From positions 310,001 to 374,000 of the forward strand of contig NW_026516680.1 in the NCBI RefSeq assembly GCF_025766255.1: a stretch of DNA of 64,000 bases, in the 5' to 3' direction. The stretch comes from Zychaea mexicana. Taxonomy: Eukaryota > Mucoromycota > Mucoromycetes > Mucorales > Lichtheimiaceae. A program made the translations under genes and the position numbers. Of this stretch, positions 11,985 through 23,258 are shown in pieces. Position 1 is the stretch's first letter. Every line of letters starts with the position of its first letter. The notes beneath the pieces were generated by a model. It worked only from the letters and a program-made list of their open reading frames with translations. It searched no databases and was not told the DNA's origin.

Positions 11985-14127
11985 CACGGTATTTAGTAGT
12001 AAACCCTACATAAAGTTATATGAGGCAGGCCAATACTAACTCTCGAGTATCGGTGACAGCACCCCCTCATGTTGATCTAACTCTACATAGTAGCACGATC
12101 ATTTTTCCTGCAACAAACGCGTCATCCCTTCGTCAATGTTTTCCCGTACCTGTGTGCAGCGGAAGCAATTGCAGAAAATTCATGCATCGGGAACTTGCCT
12201 TCCCACGAGTCCTGTCAAACTCTTTACTCCTTCCCCTTCATTCTGTATCCATTCATGACATATTAGCAATAGATTATCAAAAGAAAGGGCAGGTCTTTAG
12301 CTTTAACATGATACTAATATCATTTACAGTTACGACGATAAATTGTGGCGGAATATTGCTTTGGAAATTGCCTAGTCTTGAAAAACGATGCCAGTTCCCC
12401 TTCACCGTGTCTCGAACTTGTTTCTCGAACAATCGAATCTGAAGCATGCAGTTGGTTCGTGTCAGTTGCGACAGTGCCCTCTTCTTCCTTCCTTTTCAAA
12501 TAAACTGAGTATGTTCATCATTCAGCATAGAAAGATTCATGTAGAGCAGAGCCGTGGCTATAGAATGATACCAATATCGACACATTTCTCGGATAATAAA
12601 CGACGAAACTATAGCTAATAATGTAGAATGATCAATGAAAAACGATCGTTTTTCTGCTGCACTGTTGACTGAAACATGCATCGTGCTCTTCCTTAGTGTT
12701 GACCTCATCGCCTATGTGCTCGTTTGGCTATTGGACAACAAATCAATCACGCAATTGCCGAGAATCTAATCGATTGTTCCATTTCTTCACAACGAATCTT
12801 ATATAAAAGGTACGCGTTCCCACCCATCCATAGTTCTTTGGCCTCTTCTCTTCCGCTTCTTTCTCCTTCTCCTTCCTCCTCGTCATCAACTGTACGTATA
12901 ACTCCTGGGAAACGGGATCCATCGCATTACCGTGCGTGTGGTGGTGTGCATGTCTGTCAAGAAGTATCACGACGACTCACGATCAAATCTCTTGCTTTCT
13001 TTCATTTCTATAGCCGTCTCCTCCTCGGCCTCGCCCGCCACTTTTGCTTTATTTTATTTTTCTAAAGACAACAACGTAAGTGTTACTGCTTTAAAAGAGG
13101 AGAGAAGCAAAAGTGTACATAGTGTGTGTCAAAGATGATGATGACTGTGGTATTGATTACTCACGATCGAGCCTCTTCTTTTTCTTTTGATAGCTCTCTC
13201 TTGCTCTCTCTTGCTCTTTCTCTCTCTTGCTCTCTCTCCCTCTTGCTCTCCGTACACGACGTAGGTATTCTTTTTACTATGCTTTGTGGCCTCTTCTTCA
13301 CCATCATGTGTCATCAAGTAGTATTGAAGATATGATTACTAACTAGAATGGATCGTCATGTATGTTGCCCGACGTCTGGTCATCCTTTGTTCCATTACTC
13401 AATCCTTGGTGAGTTATCTCTTGAATCTCTTTCACACTGTCCACCGGTATACATTGATTATTAGCCTACCAACTGATGTGTACTAATTTTATCTTTTCCT
13501 GTATGCTGGCCCTTCCTTGACCTCTCAATCTCCTTATTTCGCACACCCTTTTCTTTATCGTCATTTATTTTTGTGTACACTCCAAAATTTGTAATTTATA
13601 TCTCTTCATTTTCCAATACACGCACAATCACCCCTCCTTGTTATATACTCTCATGCAAAAATCATATTTTGTTTCATGTCTTCAATATTAAGACTCAACA
13701 ATAAAGTACCTAGAATCTACCAATAATGATCTACAAACGCCGACTACTAAGTAGTTGCAAGAAGTTTGGCCAAGTCTTGTTGATGCGGGAAGAAAGGTTG
13801 AAGGTATCATATGTATGCATCATAGCACTTGATGGTGTTTGAAAATAGGTTTCTTTCACGCTGTTCCTCCCTTGATGTTTTCCTTTTCTGGTATTATGCA
13901 GTAATAAATCATTATTTTCTGTTGGTACATGGCAAGATTAAAATTAAAGGAATATACAAAAGATTCTTCATGCAAAAACGGGTAATATAGCGTATAATAT
14001 AAGTAAGAGAGATTTGAGTTTGGATCCCTGATTGCTACTATGATAGGCCGGGTCTGAGAAAAAGATAAAGACAGATGTGTGCATATAAGGATGATGATGT
14101 GATTACATGATGCATGCTCATTTTGCA
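11985..14127. other. Gene-poor stretch with one promoter-like patch
   Basis: Apart from the TATA-like site near 12800 and the short frame after it, I see no gene. Simple CTCTCT/CTTGCT runs occur at 13190-13255. The right end is the 3' flank of the RlmN-type gene. Confidence 0.35.
12800..12810 (+). promoter_or_regulatory. TATA-box-like element
   Basis: TATATAAAAGG is followed 30 to 90 bp downstream by a pyrimidine-rich tract, the usual layout of a fungal core promoter. The first ATG after it (12950) opens a 42-codon frame ending exactly at a consensus donor, GTAAGT (13076). A short transcribed gene or non-coding RNA is possible, but I could not find convincing later exons. Confidence 0.35.
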
Positions 14128-15523
14128 TTATAACGCAGCAGCAGCAGCAGTAGCCCTTTTCCGTTCCTCACTACTACGCAGTTGTCCACACGCAGCTAGA
14201 ATATCTATTTTATGCAATTAATAAACAGCATACAGGATCAGCCACATCAAAGCACATCACCACCATCACCACAAAAAGGATATGCAAGTAATTTAATATT
14301 ATACCTTGACCCCTGGGTCTTCGTACAGTGCAGTAAATTCCGCCATTCTGCACTGTTTCGGCAAATCTTTCTACTTGTTCTGGCTTGGACGTCTTGTAGA
14401 TGCTGCCAGGCCATGGGTTGAAAGGTCTAGATGATGTAGACAATCAAGAAGGGCCATAAAGATGGGCGGTATCAATACAACATCTCGATCTTGCATGATA
14501 ATAACTTACATGAGGTTGACGTGAGCGGGGAGTTGCTTCAACAGCTTCACAAGATCTCGGGCTTCACCCATAGAATCATTGACACCATCAAGCATCACGT
14601 ATCTATTCTCATATTAATGCATTGAGTGTGAGGGTTCAGGAGGGTGGGGGATGACCATTCTCTGCAGGTTCAACAGAGGTGCTATGATGGAGAGAAACTC
14701 ACTCAAAAGTAATACGCTGGCCGTTTGAATCTCGGGCATATTGCGTACATGCATCCATGAGCGTTTCCATTGGAAAGGTCTTGTTGAGAGGCACCAGTAC
14801 ATCCCGTAGAGAATTCCGAGTCGCATGCAACGATATCGCCAACGCTACGCCTAATTCAGAAATCTTAGGTATCAGCGGAACGACACCGGATGTGGAAACG
14901 GTGATTTTTTGCTTTGGCCATTGCAATCCTTGCCGATCGGTTAATACCTGGATGGCTTGAAAGACCTGTCGAGGATTATACAGCGGTTCGCCTTGACCCA
15001 TAAACACCATATGCGAAAGCAACTTTTTTCTGGTGATACTATTTTGTCCCTGTTGTTCAAATTGACGCACGCCGTGAGCAGCAAGCATGACCTGCCCAAC
15101 AATTTCACCCGCTGTCAAATTGCGCAGAAGCTTTTGTGTGCCGGTGTGACAAAAGCTGCACCGCAAAGAACAGCCGATTTGGGACGAAACACAGAGGGTG
15201 TGTCGTTTTGGTTCGGGAATAAGCACCGATTCCACAACAGCTCGAGGATCGTTGAATCCAACCAGCCATTTGCGTGTGCCGTCAACAGACGTTTGATCCG
15301 ACTGGACATGGCCATAGTCGAGTGTGTAATGGGAGTGTAAATGATCTCGCAACGTGGTTGGCAGGTTGGTCATAGTGCGGAATGAAGTGCTGCCATGACG
15401 ATACATGTGTTGCCAGATCTGCAGTGCTGTATAAGGTTTAACTGTTGGTGCGGCCTGGAGTTCATGTTTAACTTGTTCCAGAGTAAGGCCGATCAGGTTT
15501 TTCTTGGCGTGGCGAACGATCAT
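14128..15523 (-). CDS. RlmN/Cfr-family radical SAM RNA methyltransferase
   Basis: Minus-strand exons are 14703..15523, 14510..14602, 14305..14426 and 14128..14204, coding for 370 residues, close to bacterial RlmN length. The radical-SAM cluster motif CxxxCxxC is present as [12 protein letters not shown] (Cys118, 122, 125). [14 protein letters not shown] and [12 protein letters not shown] are typical RlmN blocks. After splicing, [19 protein letters not shown] and RRPRGQD follow, then ILAACGQL. The last Cys (about residue 351) is the family's methyl-carrying cysteine. All introns join in phase. The family methylates C2 of an adenosine in rRNA and some tRNAs using a 4Fe-4S cluster and SAM. No clear mitochondrial presequence is visible, so the compartment is open. 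Eukaryotic homologues are known in plants and some protists. Presence in a fungus is noteworthy. Confidence 0.92.
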
Positions 15524-16068
15524 TGTTATTGTCGGTTGTCGGTTTGAAAGCTGTCTTTTTGATAAGCAGCAAACAAGCAGAAAGCGACTCTTAAAAATGG
15601 GACCTTGATTTGGTTAAAAATAGCGCAGAAGCATTTTATTATTGGGGTTTTGTTTCTTTTTTTTTTGTTCTTTTTACACAAGAAGAAGGGATTTCAAAAG
15701 GCCTAAACAAAGAAAAGAAGCAAAAGAAAAAAAAAAGATCTCATAAAATATTTAAAAAAGAAGAGGGAAACCATCCGCTCCATGTGAACTTTTAATAGTC
15801 AATATTAAGGTTCATCCAATTGGTGGGTGGTAATAAACATTGTGTGTGTGTCAGGTAGAGTGTTTAAACATTGTAAATGAAAAAGAAGAAGTGCATTTTG
15901 AAAGAAGAAGATAAATGGGTTGCTGCCTTATGAAAAAAGAAGAAAGAAAATGAAGAATGCTGCTTATTACATATCATCACATCGTTAATATTAGGAAAAT
16001 GATGTGTGAGTATTTAGAAGAAGAAGAAGACGATAAGAAGAGGAAGAGGAAAAAGCAATAAGAGTTGA
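15524..16068. other. Intergenic, purine-rich
   Basis: This lies between the RlmN-type gene start and the 3' end of the C2H2 gene, both on the minus strand. It is dominated by A-rich and GAAGAA runs. No gene is seen. It should contain the RlmN-type gene's promoter. Confidence 0.35.
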
Positions 16069-17373
16069 TCATATGTAATTTTGAACAAAGAATGGTTGTT
16101 GGCTTGGAGCAGTTGAAGGATTGGCGCCGCAACTTTGAGTGAGAGGGTGGATCGTGTGGGAGGAAGAAGAGTACTGTGAGGAAGGTGACGATGTTGTGGA
16201 TGGAGATGGTGCTTGTGCTTGTTGTTGTTGTTGTTGTTGTTGCGAGGGTCGTTGTTGCGGCTTGGGGGTCTCCTTGCCGTTGCCGCTGCTCGTGCTATGG
16301 CGGTGGATGCGGATGTGTTGGTTGAGGTTATCGGATCGGGAGAATCGCTTGTTGCAGCTTTGGTAAGGGCATTCAAACGCTACATACATGACAACACCAT
16401 CCAAGATTAGTTTCCTTTGTCATGCTATAGGCAACCTGTGAGAAAGTCCTGATAACTTACGTTTTTCAAGTGTGTGGATGGATCGGATGTGGCGCTTCAG
16501 ATGCTCGGATCGCTTAAAGACTTTGCCACAGCCATCAGCCTTGCATGTAAACATACGAGCACCATTGTTGTTGGGCACATTCGACACACGTCGACCACGC
16601 GATCGGGGAGTCTTGACTGCTGACTTGTTGGCAGCCGCTGAACCTCGTCTGCTGCTGGCAGTAGTAGTAGTGGTAGTAGTAGTTGCAGTGTTCGTGGTAG
16701 TGGTCGAGCCATTGTTGTTGTTACCAACAGAAGGAGGCGTAGGCATCGAAGACATGTGAGGCATAGAGGACATGCCCGGGGCCGGAGGTGGAGGAAATGC
16801 ATAAAATGGCGAAGCATGTCCATTCTCCTTGTTCAGTGCGGGACGGCTTGTGCACAACTGGTTAAACATAGGCTCATCGAATGGGTGATGGCTGAACGAA
16901 TGGTGTCTTGGGATGGGACCACTGTCATAGAAACCGAAGGGTGAGGGCTGGGGTGCTGCTATCGAGTGTCTATGCTGATGATACATGGGCTGCAGGAACG
17001 CGGCAGACGAAGGCATCATGGCCATGCTGATACTGGGGTCCATCAACAAGGGCTCCGACGAGGCAATGGCAGCCGCACCGGTGGTGGCAGCAGTGACAGT
17101 GTGGTGAGGATGGTGAAGATGGCCATAATCGTTGCCGCCAGTGGACGAAGACGAAGACGACGTGGAGCCGCCGGCACTGTAGTCCTCAGTGCTGCTGGCA
17201 TTCGAAGGAGATGACAATGGATGGTCCGACAGCAGATCGGTGTAGCTGAAGCGACGGTCAGACTCTCTTTTGACAAGCATGGGAGGGGATGACGAGAGGG
17301 AGTTCGGATTCACGAAGCGCAGGACGTTGTTCTGAGCGTCGGTTGTAAACGGCTGTAGGCAAGGAGACGACAT
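16069..17373 (-). CDS. C2H2 zinc-finger transcription factor, Msn2/Msn4-like
   Basis: Exons are 16461..17373 and 16069..16379, coding for 407 residues. The N-terminal 280 residues are low-complexity (Ser, His, Pro, Asn, Thr), as in fungal activators. Two adjacent C2H2 fingers follow. The first is FTCKADGCGKVFKRSEHLK with RHIRSIH. The linker is interrupted by the intron, and the second finger starts PFECPYQSCNKRFSRSDNLN. Spacing and fingertip residues (RSEHLKR, RSDNLNQ) are those of stress-response factors that bind AGGGG-type sites. The tail has a Gln run of eight and Ser-rich sequence. I chose ATG 17373 (MSSPCLQPF). A further in-frame ATG at 17586 lies upstream of a TATTTAA element and a purine-rich leader, so it is probably not used. 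The factor's targets cannot be read from sequence. Confidence 0.88.
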
Positions 17374-17648
17374 GTATGAAGAATAAGGGATGGGTGAAAA
17401 ACGAGAGAAAAAAGGTTCAGAGATAAGAGAGTGTGTTGTGTAAGAGACAAGCAAGCAAGCAAGCAGGTGGGTGGGGTGTTGTACTTTTTGTAAGTGGAAA
17501 AAGTAGCAAGGAAAGATGAGTAAAAGGGAAAGAGTAGATTTAAAAGGGAAAAATGACGAGAAAAAGACTGGAGTATTTAAGGGCATTGGAAAGGCGAGCT
17601 GTCAACAAGGAGCAGCGTCCAATTTAGAACAGACGGGCAGAATGGGTT

Positions 17649-17693
17649 AGCATAGCACAGCATAGCACAGCACAGCTTAGCACAGCACATCAG
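17649..17693. repeat. Short imperfect AGCACAGCAT-type tandem repeat
   Basis: The motif AGCACAGC or AGCATAGC recurs about six times in 45 bp, roughly 280 bp upstream of the C2H2 gene start. It may be a cluster of regulator sites or simply slippage. Confidence 0.5.
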
Positions 17694-18116
17694 CATAAAC
17701 AACAATTATGGGCAAGTTTCGTTTCGTCGGGAAAAAAGAAAAAAGGCAGTGGCAACACGAGGAGCGTTGGGAATTATGCTACGCATCGTCTGGCAACGCT
17801 TGAAAAGGCAGCTGTCCATGGCCTCTCGCAATCAACGCGCAGTCTCCCTAATGTCAATAATATTAGCTCTTTTTCGATATGATACTGCGTGGTCTTTGCT
17901 GCTGCTGCTGCTGCTGCAACTATCATGGGCTATAGCCCATATCCTACCACTTGCAATAGAGAAACAGGCAGAAGGCTCGTGTACCATATGTATAAATAGA
18001 GATAATCCCAGTTTTCGCTGTCGATCTTGACCATCCCATTGCGCTTTTTGCTTCCGGGAATAGGAGTAAACCGTAATATCATCATATCCAAAACGAAAGG
18101 GATGAAAAATAAATCA

Positions 18117-18120
<4 letters not shown>

Positions 18121-18146
<26 letters not shown>
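18121..18146. repeat. (ATT)n microsatellite
   Basis: An uninterrupted run of about eight TTA/ATT units, non-coding. Confidence 0.8.
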
Positions 18147-18147
<1 letters not shown>

Positions 18148-18225
18148 GAGCTTCTCTCTCTCTCTAATCTGTCTCTATCAAATAAGATCGCTTACTAGAT
18201 CTATCACAATCTTAATATTATTAAT

Positions 18226-18251
18226 AGTGTGTGTGTATGTGTGTGTGTGTG
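18226..18251. repeat. (GT)n microsatellite
   Basis: A GT dinucleotide run broken once by GTAT, non-coding. Confidence 0.8.
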
Positions 18252-18830
18252 CTATTCATCCACTATGAGTCGTGTGAATCCTTGTCTTTGTCGATCCCCA
18301 AAGCAAGAACCTGCAGCTGCTGCAATAGCATTATATGAGATGCTTCTTTCAGGAATCAACCTTGACACGTCAGAAGTAACGTTACACGTGCTGCTGCATT
18401 TTCTTTTCTTTTCTTTTCTTTTCATATACTGCGTACATACCCTACGGACACCCACCCAATCCATCATCTTCCGTCCATCCACAATTGGTCCAAATCCATC
18501 CCAATAACTCAATGCTGTGCAACAGAACAGCACTCCGCTTCAAGCCCGCAACGTAACCAATTACCAAGAATAGCCATTTTACAGACCACAGACCGTATAG
18601 TTAGAAACAAACAATGAAGAACAAAACCGCACAGAAAAAGGGGGTCTTTTCCGTTCATATAAGCTCAGCTCTCTCTAACTCTCTCTAACTCTAACTCTTT
18701 GTACACGCACCACACAGATGATAGCTATTACTGCTGCTAGCTGCCAATCAATCCAACTAACAAACCAACTGAATGTTGCCGTGCTTGTGATACACAAAAA
18801 CAGGGTCCTCCCTTTATGCCTTTCCACTCT

Positions 18831-19859
18831 TTATTCTTCCATCTTATCCAAATGGTGTCGTGGTATCGGTGGTACAGGCGGTTGTTGCTTGTTGTTCTTC
18901 TTGCTGGTACTGTTAGGATCATTGTTGTCTTTACCGGCGTCGTTCTCTCCCTCCTCCACGCCGTCCTCGTCCACTGGATGACGAAGTACATTGCCCATAT
19001 TGTAATGTTGCGCCCGTTTTTTTGCGAATTCCTCGTGATGTTTCTTCGCTACAGGTTATTTGTTGCGGGGAGATAGAGAGGGGTTAGACACAATGTGGAA
19101 AGAAGCCAAGGGGTGAACCATGTAGAGGATGTTTTTTTGGGGGGGAGGGTAGGCGGTGGATAGAGTGACGGATGGGGATTAGAAGGGGTTCATCAAAAAA
19201 AAAGTAAAAAAAGCATCAAAGAGTCTTTACTATTACGGGGATACCAACGCGTGGAACGCTCTGTTTTCCTACCTTGTTCATCTTCTTCTGGCTGCTCGTC
19301 CGAATCCCAGTCGTCATCGCTGAGATACACTCGCTTTCCCTTTTTGTTGCTTCCAGACGAACTCGATCGATCCGACTCGTTCCCTGCATCGAGCGAGAAG
19401 TCTTCAGGCTCCTCGTGAGCAGCCTTATATGGCACATCTTTGGTTTCCATCATACACACATAGAGTGTGAGTCACTTTGGGGTCTACGCATCCTTGGTAT
19501 TTTGAGATAGTACAGCTTTGGCAGAAACAAGGCAGCGTGCTTACCTCCCATGTTGAGCACCTGGTCCGTCTCTGGATCATAGCGGATATACGGCGTTTTG
19601 GGTTCGTCAATCTTCATGGTAGAGTCCTTTTGCTCTTCATTCATCTCGAGATTGGCCTCGTCCCACTTGAGCCCTCTTAATAGTGTATGACATAGAGTTA
19701 GGGGGTTTGTTGTTGTCGTTGTTTTTATGATAATAACAGACAGTAGTCTGTTACAGAATATATAAAACCGAATTACCGTGCTGCTTCAGTGCCATCACCG
19801 GCAGATGTACTTTTTCTTTTAAGAATACCCTTGATGGGCTTGGCTGACTGCTCACTCAT
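18831..19859 (-). CDS. GLC8: Protein phosphatase 1 inhibitor-2 (PPP1R2 / Glc8 family)
   Basis: Minus-strand exons are 19777..19859, 19545..19675, 19273..19437 and 18831..19048, coding for 198 residues. The three PP1-contact regions of inhibitor-2 are all visible. [10 protein letters not shown] lies at residues 7-16. [14 protein letters not shown] follows, then [10 protein letters not shown] with the conserved phosphorylatable TP. In the last exon [18 protein letters not shown] matches the active-site-covering helix. Acidic stretches lie between them. All introns join in phase, which recovers a protein of normal family length. The family binds the PP1 catalytic subunit, inhibits it, and is reactivated by phosphorylation of the TP site. 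The gene diverges from the orphan at 20052 with 192 bp between start codons. Confidence 0.93.
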
Positions 19860-20051
19860 TGGTATTTTTTATGCAAAAAGTCAAAGAAAAATAGTGGTTC
19901 GCGAACAAACTTCTTCTTTGCGGAGTCTTTTTCAAACTAAAAAAGTGCGTGGTGTGTGTTTTTTTGGGAGCTTTGTCCAATAACGCTCCTTACGCCGGTC
20001 ACACAGCACATCACGAACATACGCAACAGATAACAAAAACACGCACGTTAT

Positions 20052-20681
20052 ATGCCTACGTTGTCCCTTGGATATTTAGCAACACCCGTCTCTCTAGAAG
20101 CGTATGTACATGCTAGTCCTTATGAGATACCACCCTCGACGGTACTGTCTATAGTTGGCTTTGGCCCTACTTCATCGTCATCACTGCCCGTCAACATGCT
20201 ACCAGCCATTGCGAGATTCATTCTTGTTGTCGAACCAACCGCAACCGTGGCCGAGAAAGAGACCTTTGCACTACTACATGAGTCTCTCAATACCAGTAGC
20301 TATGCTATCATCCCCTTGCCATCCCGACACGTGGGAATACTATTACCACCACCACGACACGAACAACAACAGCACCAGCATGGATACGAGCAGCAGCAGC
20401 CGCAGTATCAATTCATACTGCAGATATCGCAGATTCCCTGTTCTTCACAAGCAGCAGCAACAGTGGCAAATGGCCAAATGCCCACATTCGACTTGGAATA
20501 CCTCAAACAGCTTCCACTCCAGGTCATGGAATTATGCCAAAACCGCCAAGAGGAACAGCTTCGCATGGTTGCACGCGGAATCTACAAGACAGCGGCGGTG
20601 TATGGATATTGGGATCTCTGGTTGGTGCTTGAAGGAATATGCACGCGTTTCCAGATCAATCCACAGCAGTTGATCCAATGA
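20052..20681 (+). CDS. Conserved-looking hypothetical protein, single exon
   Basis: A 209-residue open frame starts at ATG 20052 (MPTLSLGYLATPVSLEAYVH) and ends in a normal stop. Composition is balanced except for one Gln/His stretch (HEQQQHQHG) at residues 103-118, probably a loop. The C-terminal third (LKQLPLQVMELCQNRQEEQL, then IYKTAAVYGYWDLWLVLEG) looks like a compact helical domain. I do not recognise it. Divergence from the inhibitor-2 gene with only 192 bp between starts suggests a shared promoter. No signal peptide or membrane segment is seen. Confidence 0.65.
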   Translation: MPTLSLGYLATPVSLEAYVHASPYEIPPSTVLSIVGFGPTSSSSLPVNMLPAIARFILVVEPTATVAEKETFALLHESLNTSSYAIIPLPSRHVGILLPPPRHEQQQHQHGYEQQQPQYQFILQISQIPCSSQAAATVANGQMPTFDLEYLKQLPLQVMELCQNRQEEQLRMVARGIYKTAAVYGYWDLWLVLEGICTRFQINPQQLIQ

Positions 20682-21702
20682 GTGGAAACCGTTGCAGCAG
20701 TAGCACTAGTGGTACAAGCAATTCCCCACTAACCGTCCAACCATCCAACTCGCGAGATAACAAACATGCCCCACCCATTCATTAACCTGTTTGGGCAGTC
20801 GTTACCCCATCATTGACAACTCCCCCTCCCTTCGTACACCCCTCCACCCCACCTCCTCCCCCCCCCGACCCCAAGTTCTCGCGCGAAGGCTTTAATTTTC
20901 GCAGATGATAGCGTACATTTTGTTGCTGGGTTTACAACAAAGAAAATAATTAAAACTTGCGTCATTGCTGATGAACTACTTTCCGGGACTATTAGCGTAA
21001 TTGTCACTTACTACACATTCACTCACTCACTCACTCACTCTCTATTTGTGGATTTGCTTCTCCTCAGGAGGGGGGGGGTCCCTCAATCCAATAAATTTGT
21101 ATTCGTCATGCGTGTAGAGCATGTCAAAAAGAACTCAATCTGGTTATTGGATAGGTCGTTCTGTTACCATAACGCTCTTCATGCTGCCTGTACACCCACA
21201 CACACATGACCTTTTTGCCTGAATTTAAATCGACGGCGATCATTCTTTTTCTGTGCAGTATGATGTACTGTGTACTACTACTACTACATGCACGTATGCT
21301 CATCCAACAACTTACTAACTTTTAAGCTTCCATCGTGCGGACATGGTTTATTCTTAGAAACTACACTCTGATATGTATGAAACCCCACCCGCAACCTTGC
21401 TTTTAACAGATCCATCTCCATCTTCATCATCATCCCAAAAACACCGCCCGTGCATTGAAACATACTCTATTCAGAAGCTAAAAAAAGACATCATTGTGTA
21501 CTAGACTTTATTTACGGAATTGTGCCCCAACATCGTCAAACATTTCCCGTTGACGTACTCCAAGTATAGAGCGACAGCTATGAGTGCAATCGTTTAATTT
21601 TTCTAGAGCACGAGAAATATTTTGTTCGGCATTGCTTTGTCTTGCCCAATCGTCACTGTCATCATAAACTTTGTATGCCTGTTGTTGTCGTTGTTGTTGC
21701 TG
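20682..21702. other. Intergenic, no supported gene
   Basis: Contains C-rich and G-rich runs (20822-20873 and 21069-21079) and a CACT repeat. It lies downstream of the orphan gene and of the Fanzor-like gene, which converge here. If the nuclease makes a guide RNA from its 3' flank, that RNA would start near 21703 and run leftward. I see no obvious fold or repeat marking it. Confidence 0.4.
21017..21041. repeat. (CACT)n short tandem repeat
   Basis: About six units of TCAC in an intergenic position. Confidence 0.75.
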
Positions 21703-23258
21703 TCAAAGTCGACTTGAATGTTGGGAATAGCGGAAGATTATGGGTAGTGTTGATGTGAGTTTAGTAGGCGAGTCAAAAGGGTACATTGCCATAAGAGTAT
21801 ATATGCGAAAGTATTGATCATCATCAATCTGTACAAGGCGTCTAGCCATAAGCGCTTCTATGAATATGATTTTGCTGCTATTGATGTCACGGTGCATTAC
21901 CGCACCGCAACCGTGACACCGGTATACTTCGGCACCACCCATGACCCGAGCGCTGCCACAGCTTAAGCAGGTTACTGTTGTGTGCCTCTCGTCTTGCTCA
22001 ATAATCGTTGCACCGTGCACAGCAGCTGCATAACAATTGATAAAAAATAATCAGTCATGTGTAAGTTCACAATCAACCTCGTCCATAATTGTGTTCTTTT
22101 CATGTGTGTCAACTAACCTCTCTCTTTCAGCTTCGCACGAAACTGGTAGTGTGACCATGTGAGCATTGCTCGGACTGATTTCTTTGTAATGCGCCGTGCT
22201 CTTTCTCCTACTTGGTGGTGTACCATGTTTGACACATGGAAGGGGGGAATTATCACAACATCAAAATTGGTGAGCAACCAATTAATCGCTTGGTTGTGAT
22301 ACTCGTCTCGCAAGTTGCGTACGCGTTGAAACAACCGATGTACTGCCCGGTTAACAGCGTGACCATGCTTGTGGGATGCTTTGCTTCTTTCATTATACGC
22401 ACGATCACGCTTCGAAATGAGGCCATCAAGCTCCGCAGCCAATCGGTAGAATCGCTTCACTGCGTTTGGTGCAAGCAATCCTGCCCCCAACGTCGGGCTA
22501 TACCAGGCGTGTGGTGTTCGGACGCCTGGGTCTAAGGCAACGGCGTGCGTCACTGGCTGCTGTGGCTCGGGATCGACTTGGACACTCCACAAGATCTTCC
22601 ACTTATCCAGGCGGTGATGGTACATCACCCGGATGACCTTGCCATTGCTCCCTATATTCAAACGAGCATCGCCTCGAAGCTTCACGGTGCGGAAATACTT
22701 TAGGTAATTCTTCACATCCAGTTCGAAGAGATGGACTCGTCGCTGTCGTTGAGTGATTAGAAACTAGTATTTAATATGTGTATACAGCCATTTATTCTTA
22801 TCAATTTTACCTTCATTTTCTTGTATTTGATTCCATTGAAATTCCCAAAGTTTCGGTTCACCGTCTTGAGGGCATCAGTACAAGCTCTGTTGGTGCTACC
22901 CATGATCGGGTGGGTAACATCCTCTTTGCGATTTATATAGACTTGCAAAACAATCTTGGCAATACGATATAGGAGCATATACTGCGACCACCCCGGCAGC
23001 TTACAAGCCTCCAGCTGATCAGTTCTTGTGAAGTTGTTTTGGATCAGCACTTGAACAATACGTCGTTCGTCAGTGTCATTGTAGCTGTCCACGTCAACCA
23101 AACCGGGTGTGACTAGAGAATGGTTGGTTAGCACCCATCAATTTATAGACACATGTGTGGTGCCATCCATTCATAAATAAGACAGCGAATATGTTACCTA
23201 AGAAAGTTACTAGAGGAGCTCTCTTATGATAAGCAATCACCGTGTTGTATACGATCAT
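21703..23258 (-). CDS. Fanzor-like (eukaryotic TnpB/IS607-type) RuvC nuclease, core exons
   Basis: Minus-strand exons are 22811..23112, 22118..22742 and 21703..22025, preceded by 23198..23258, which gives 436 residues from ATG 23258. RuvC-I is VALDPGVRTPHAWYSP, the form typical of Fanzor proteins. FDVVIIPPFHVSNMV occupies the RuvC-II position without the usual Glu, and RITKKSVRAMLTWSHYQFRA follows. A zinc ribbon CLSCG...CHGCG then leads to MHRDINSSK, with the RuvC-III Asp. The Glu residues in IIEQDERHTTVTC could be the relocated catalytic Glu described for Fanzors and their TnpB relatives. That link is from family knowledge and is not shown here. Donors (GTAAAA, GTTAGT, GTAACA) and acceptors keep phase throughout, so the gene is adapted to splicing. 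The known family makes RNA-guided DNA cuts and is carried by transposons. No terminal repeats are seen here. Confidence 0.82.

Larger units (their letters stand above)
17374..18830. other. Intergenic, rich in simple repeats
   Basis: This holds the C2H2 gene's upstream region and the 3' flank of the inhibitor-2 gene. It contains AGCATAGCACAGC-type repeats, a CTG run near 17895, ATT, GT and TTTTC runs, and CTCTCTAA repeats at 18667-18696. No gene is supported. Confidence 0.4.

Noticed and set aside
16420..17586. Longer start (ATG 17586) for the C2H2 factor
   Set aside because: The added 71 residues are hydrophobic and leader-like, and a TATTTAA element plus a purine-rich leader lie downstream of that ATG. 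ATG 17373 fits better.
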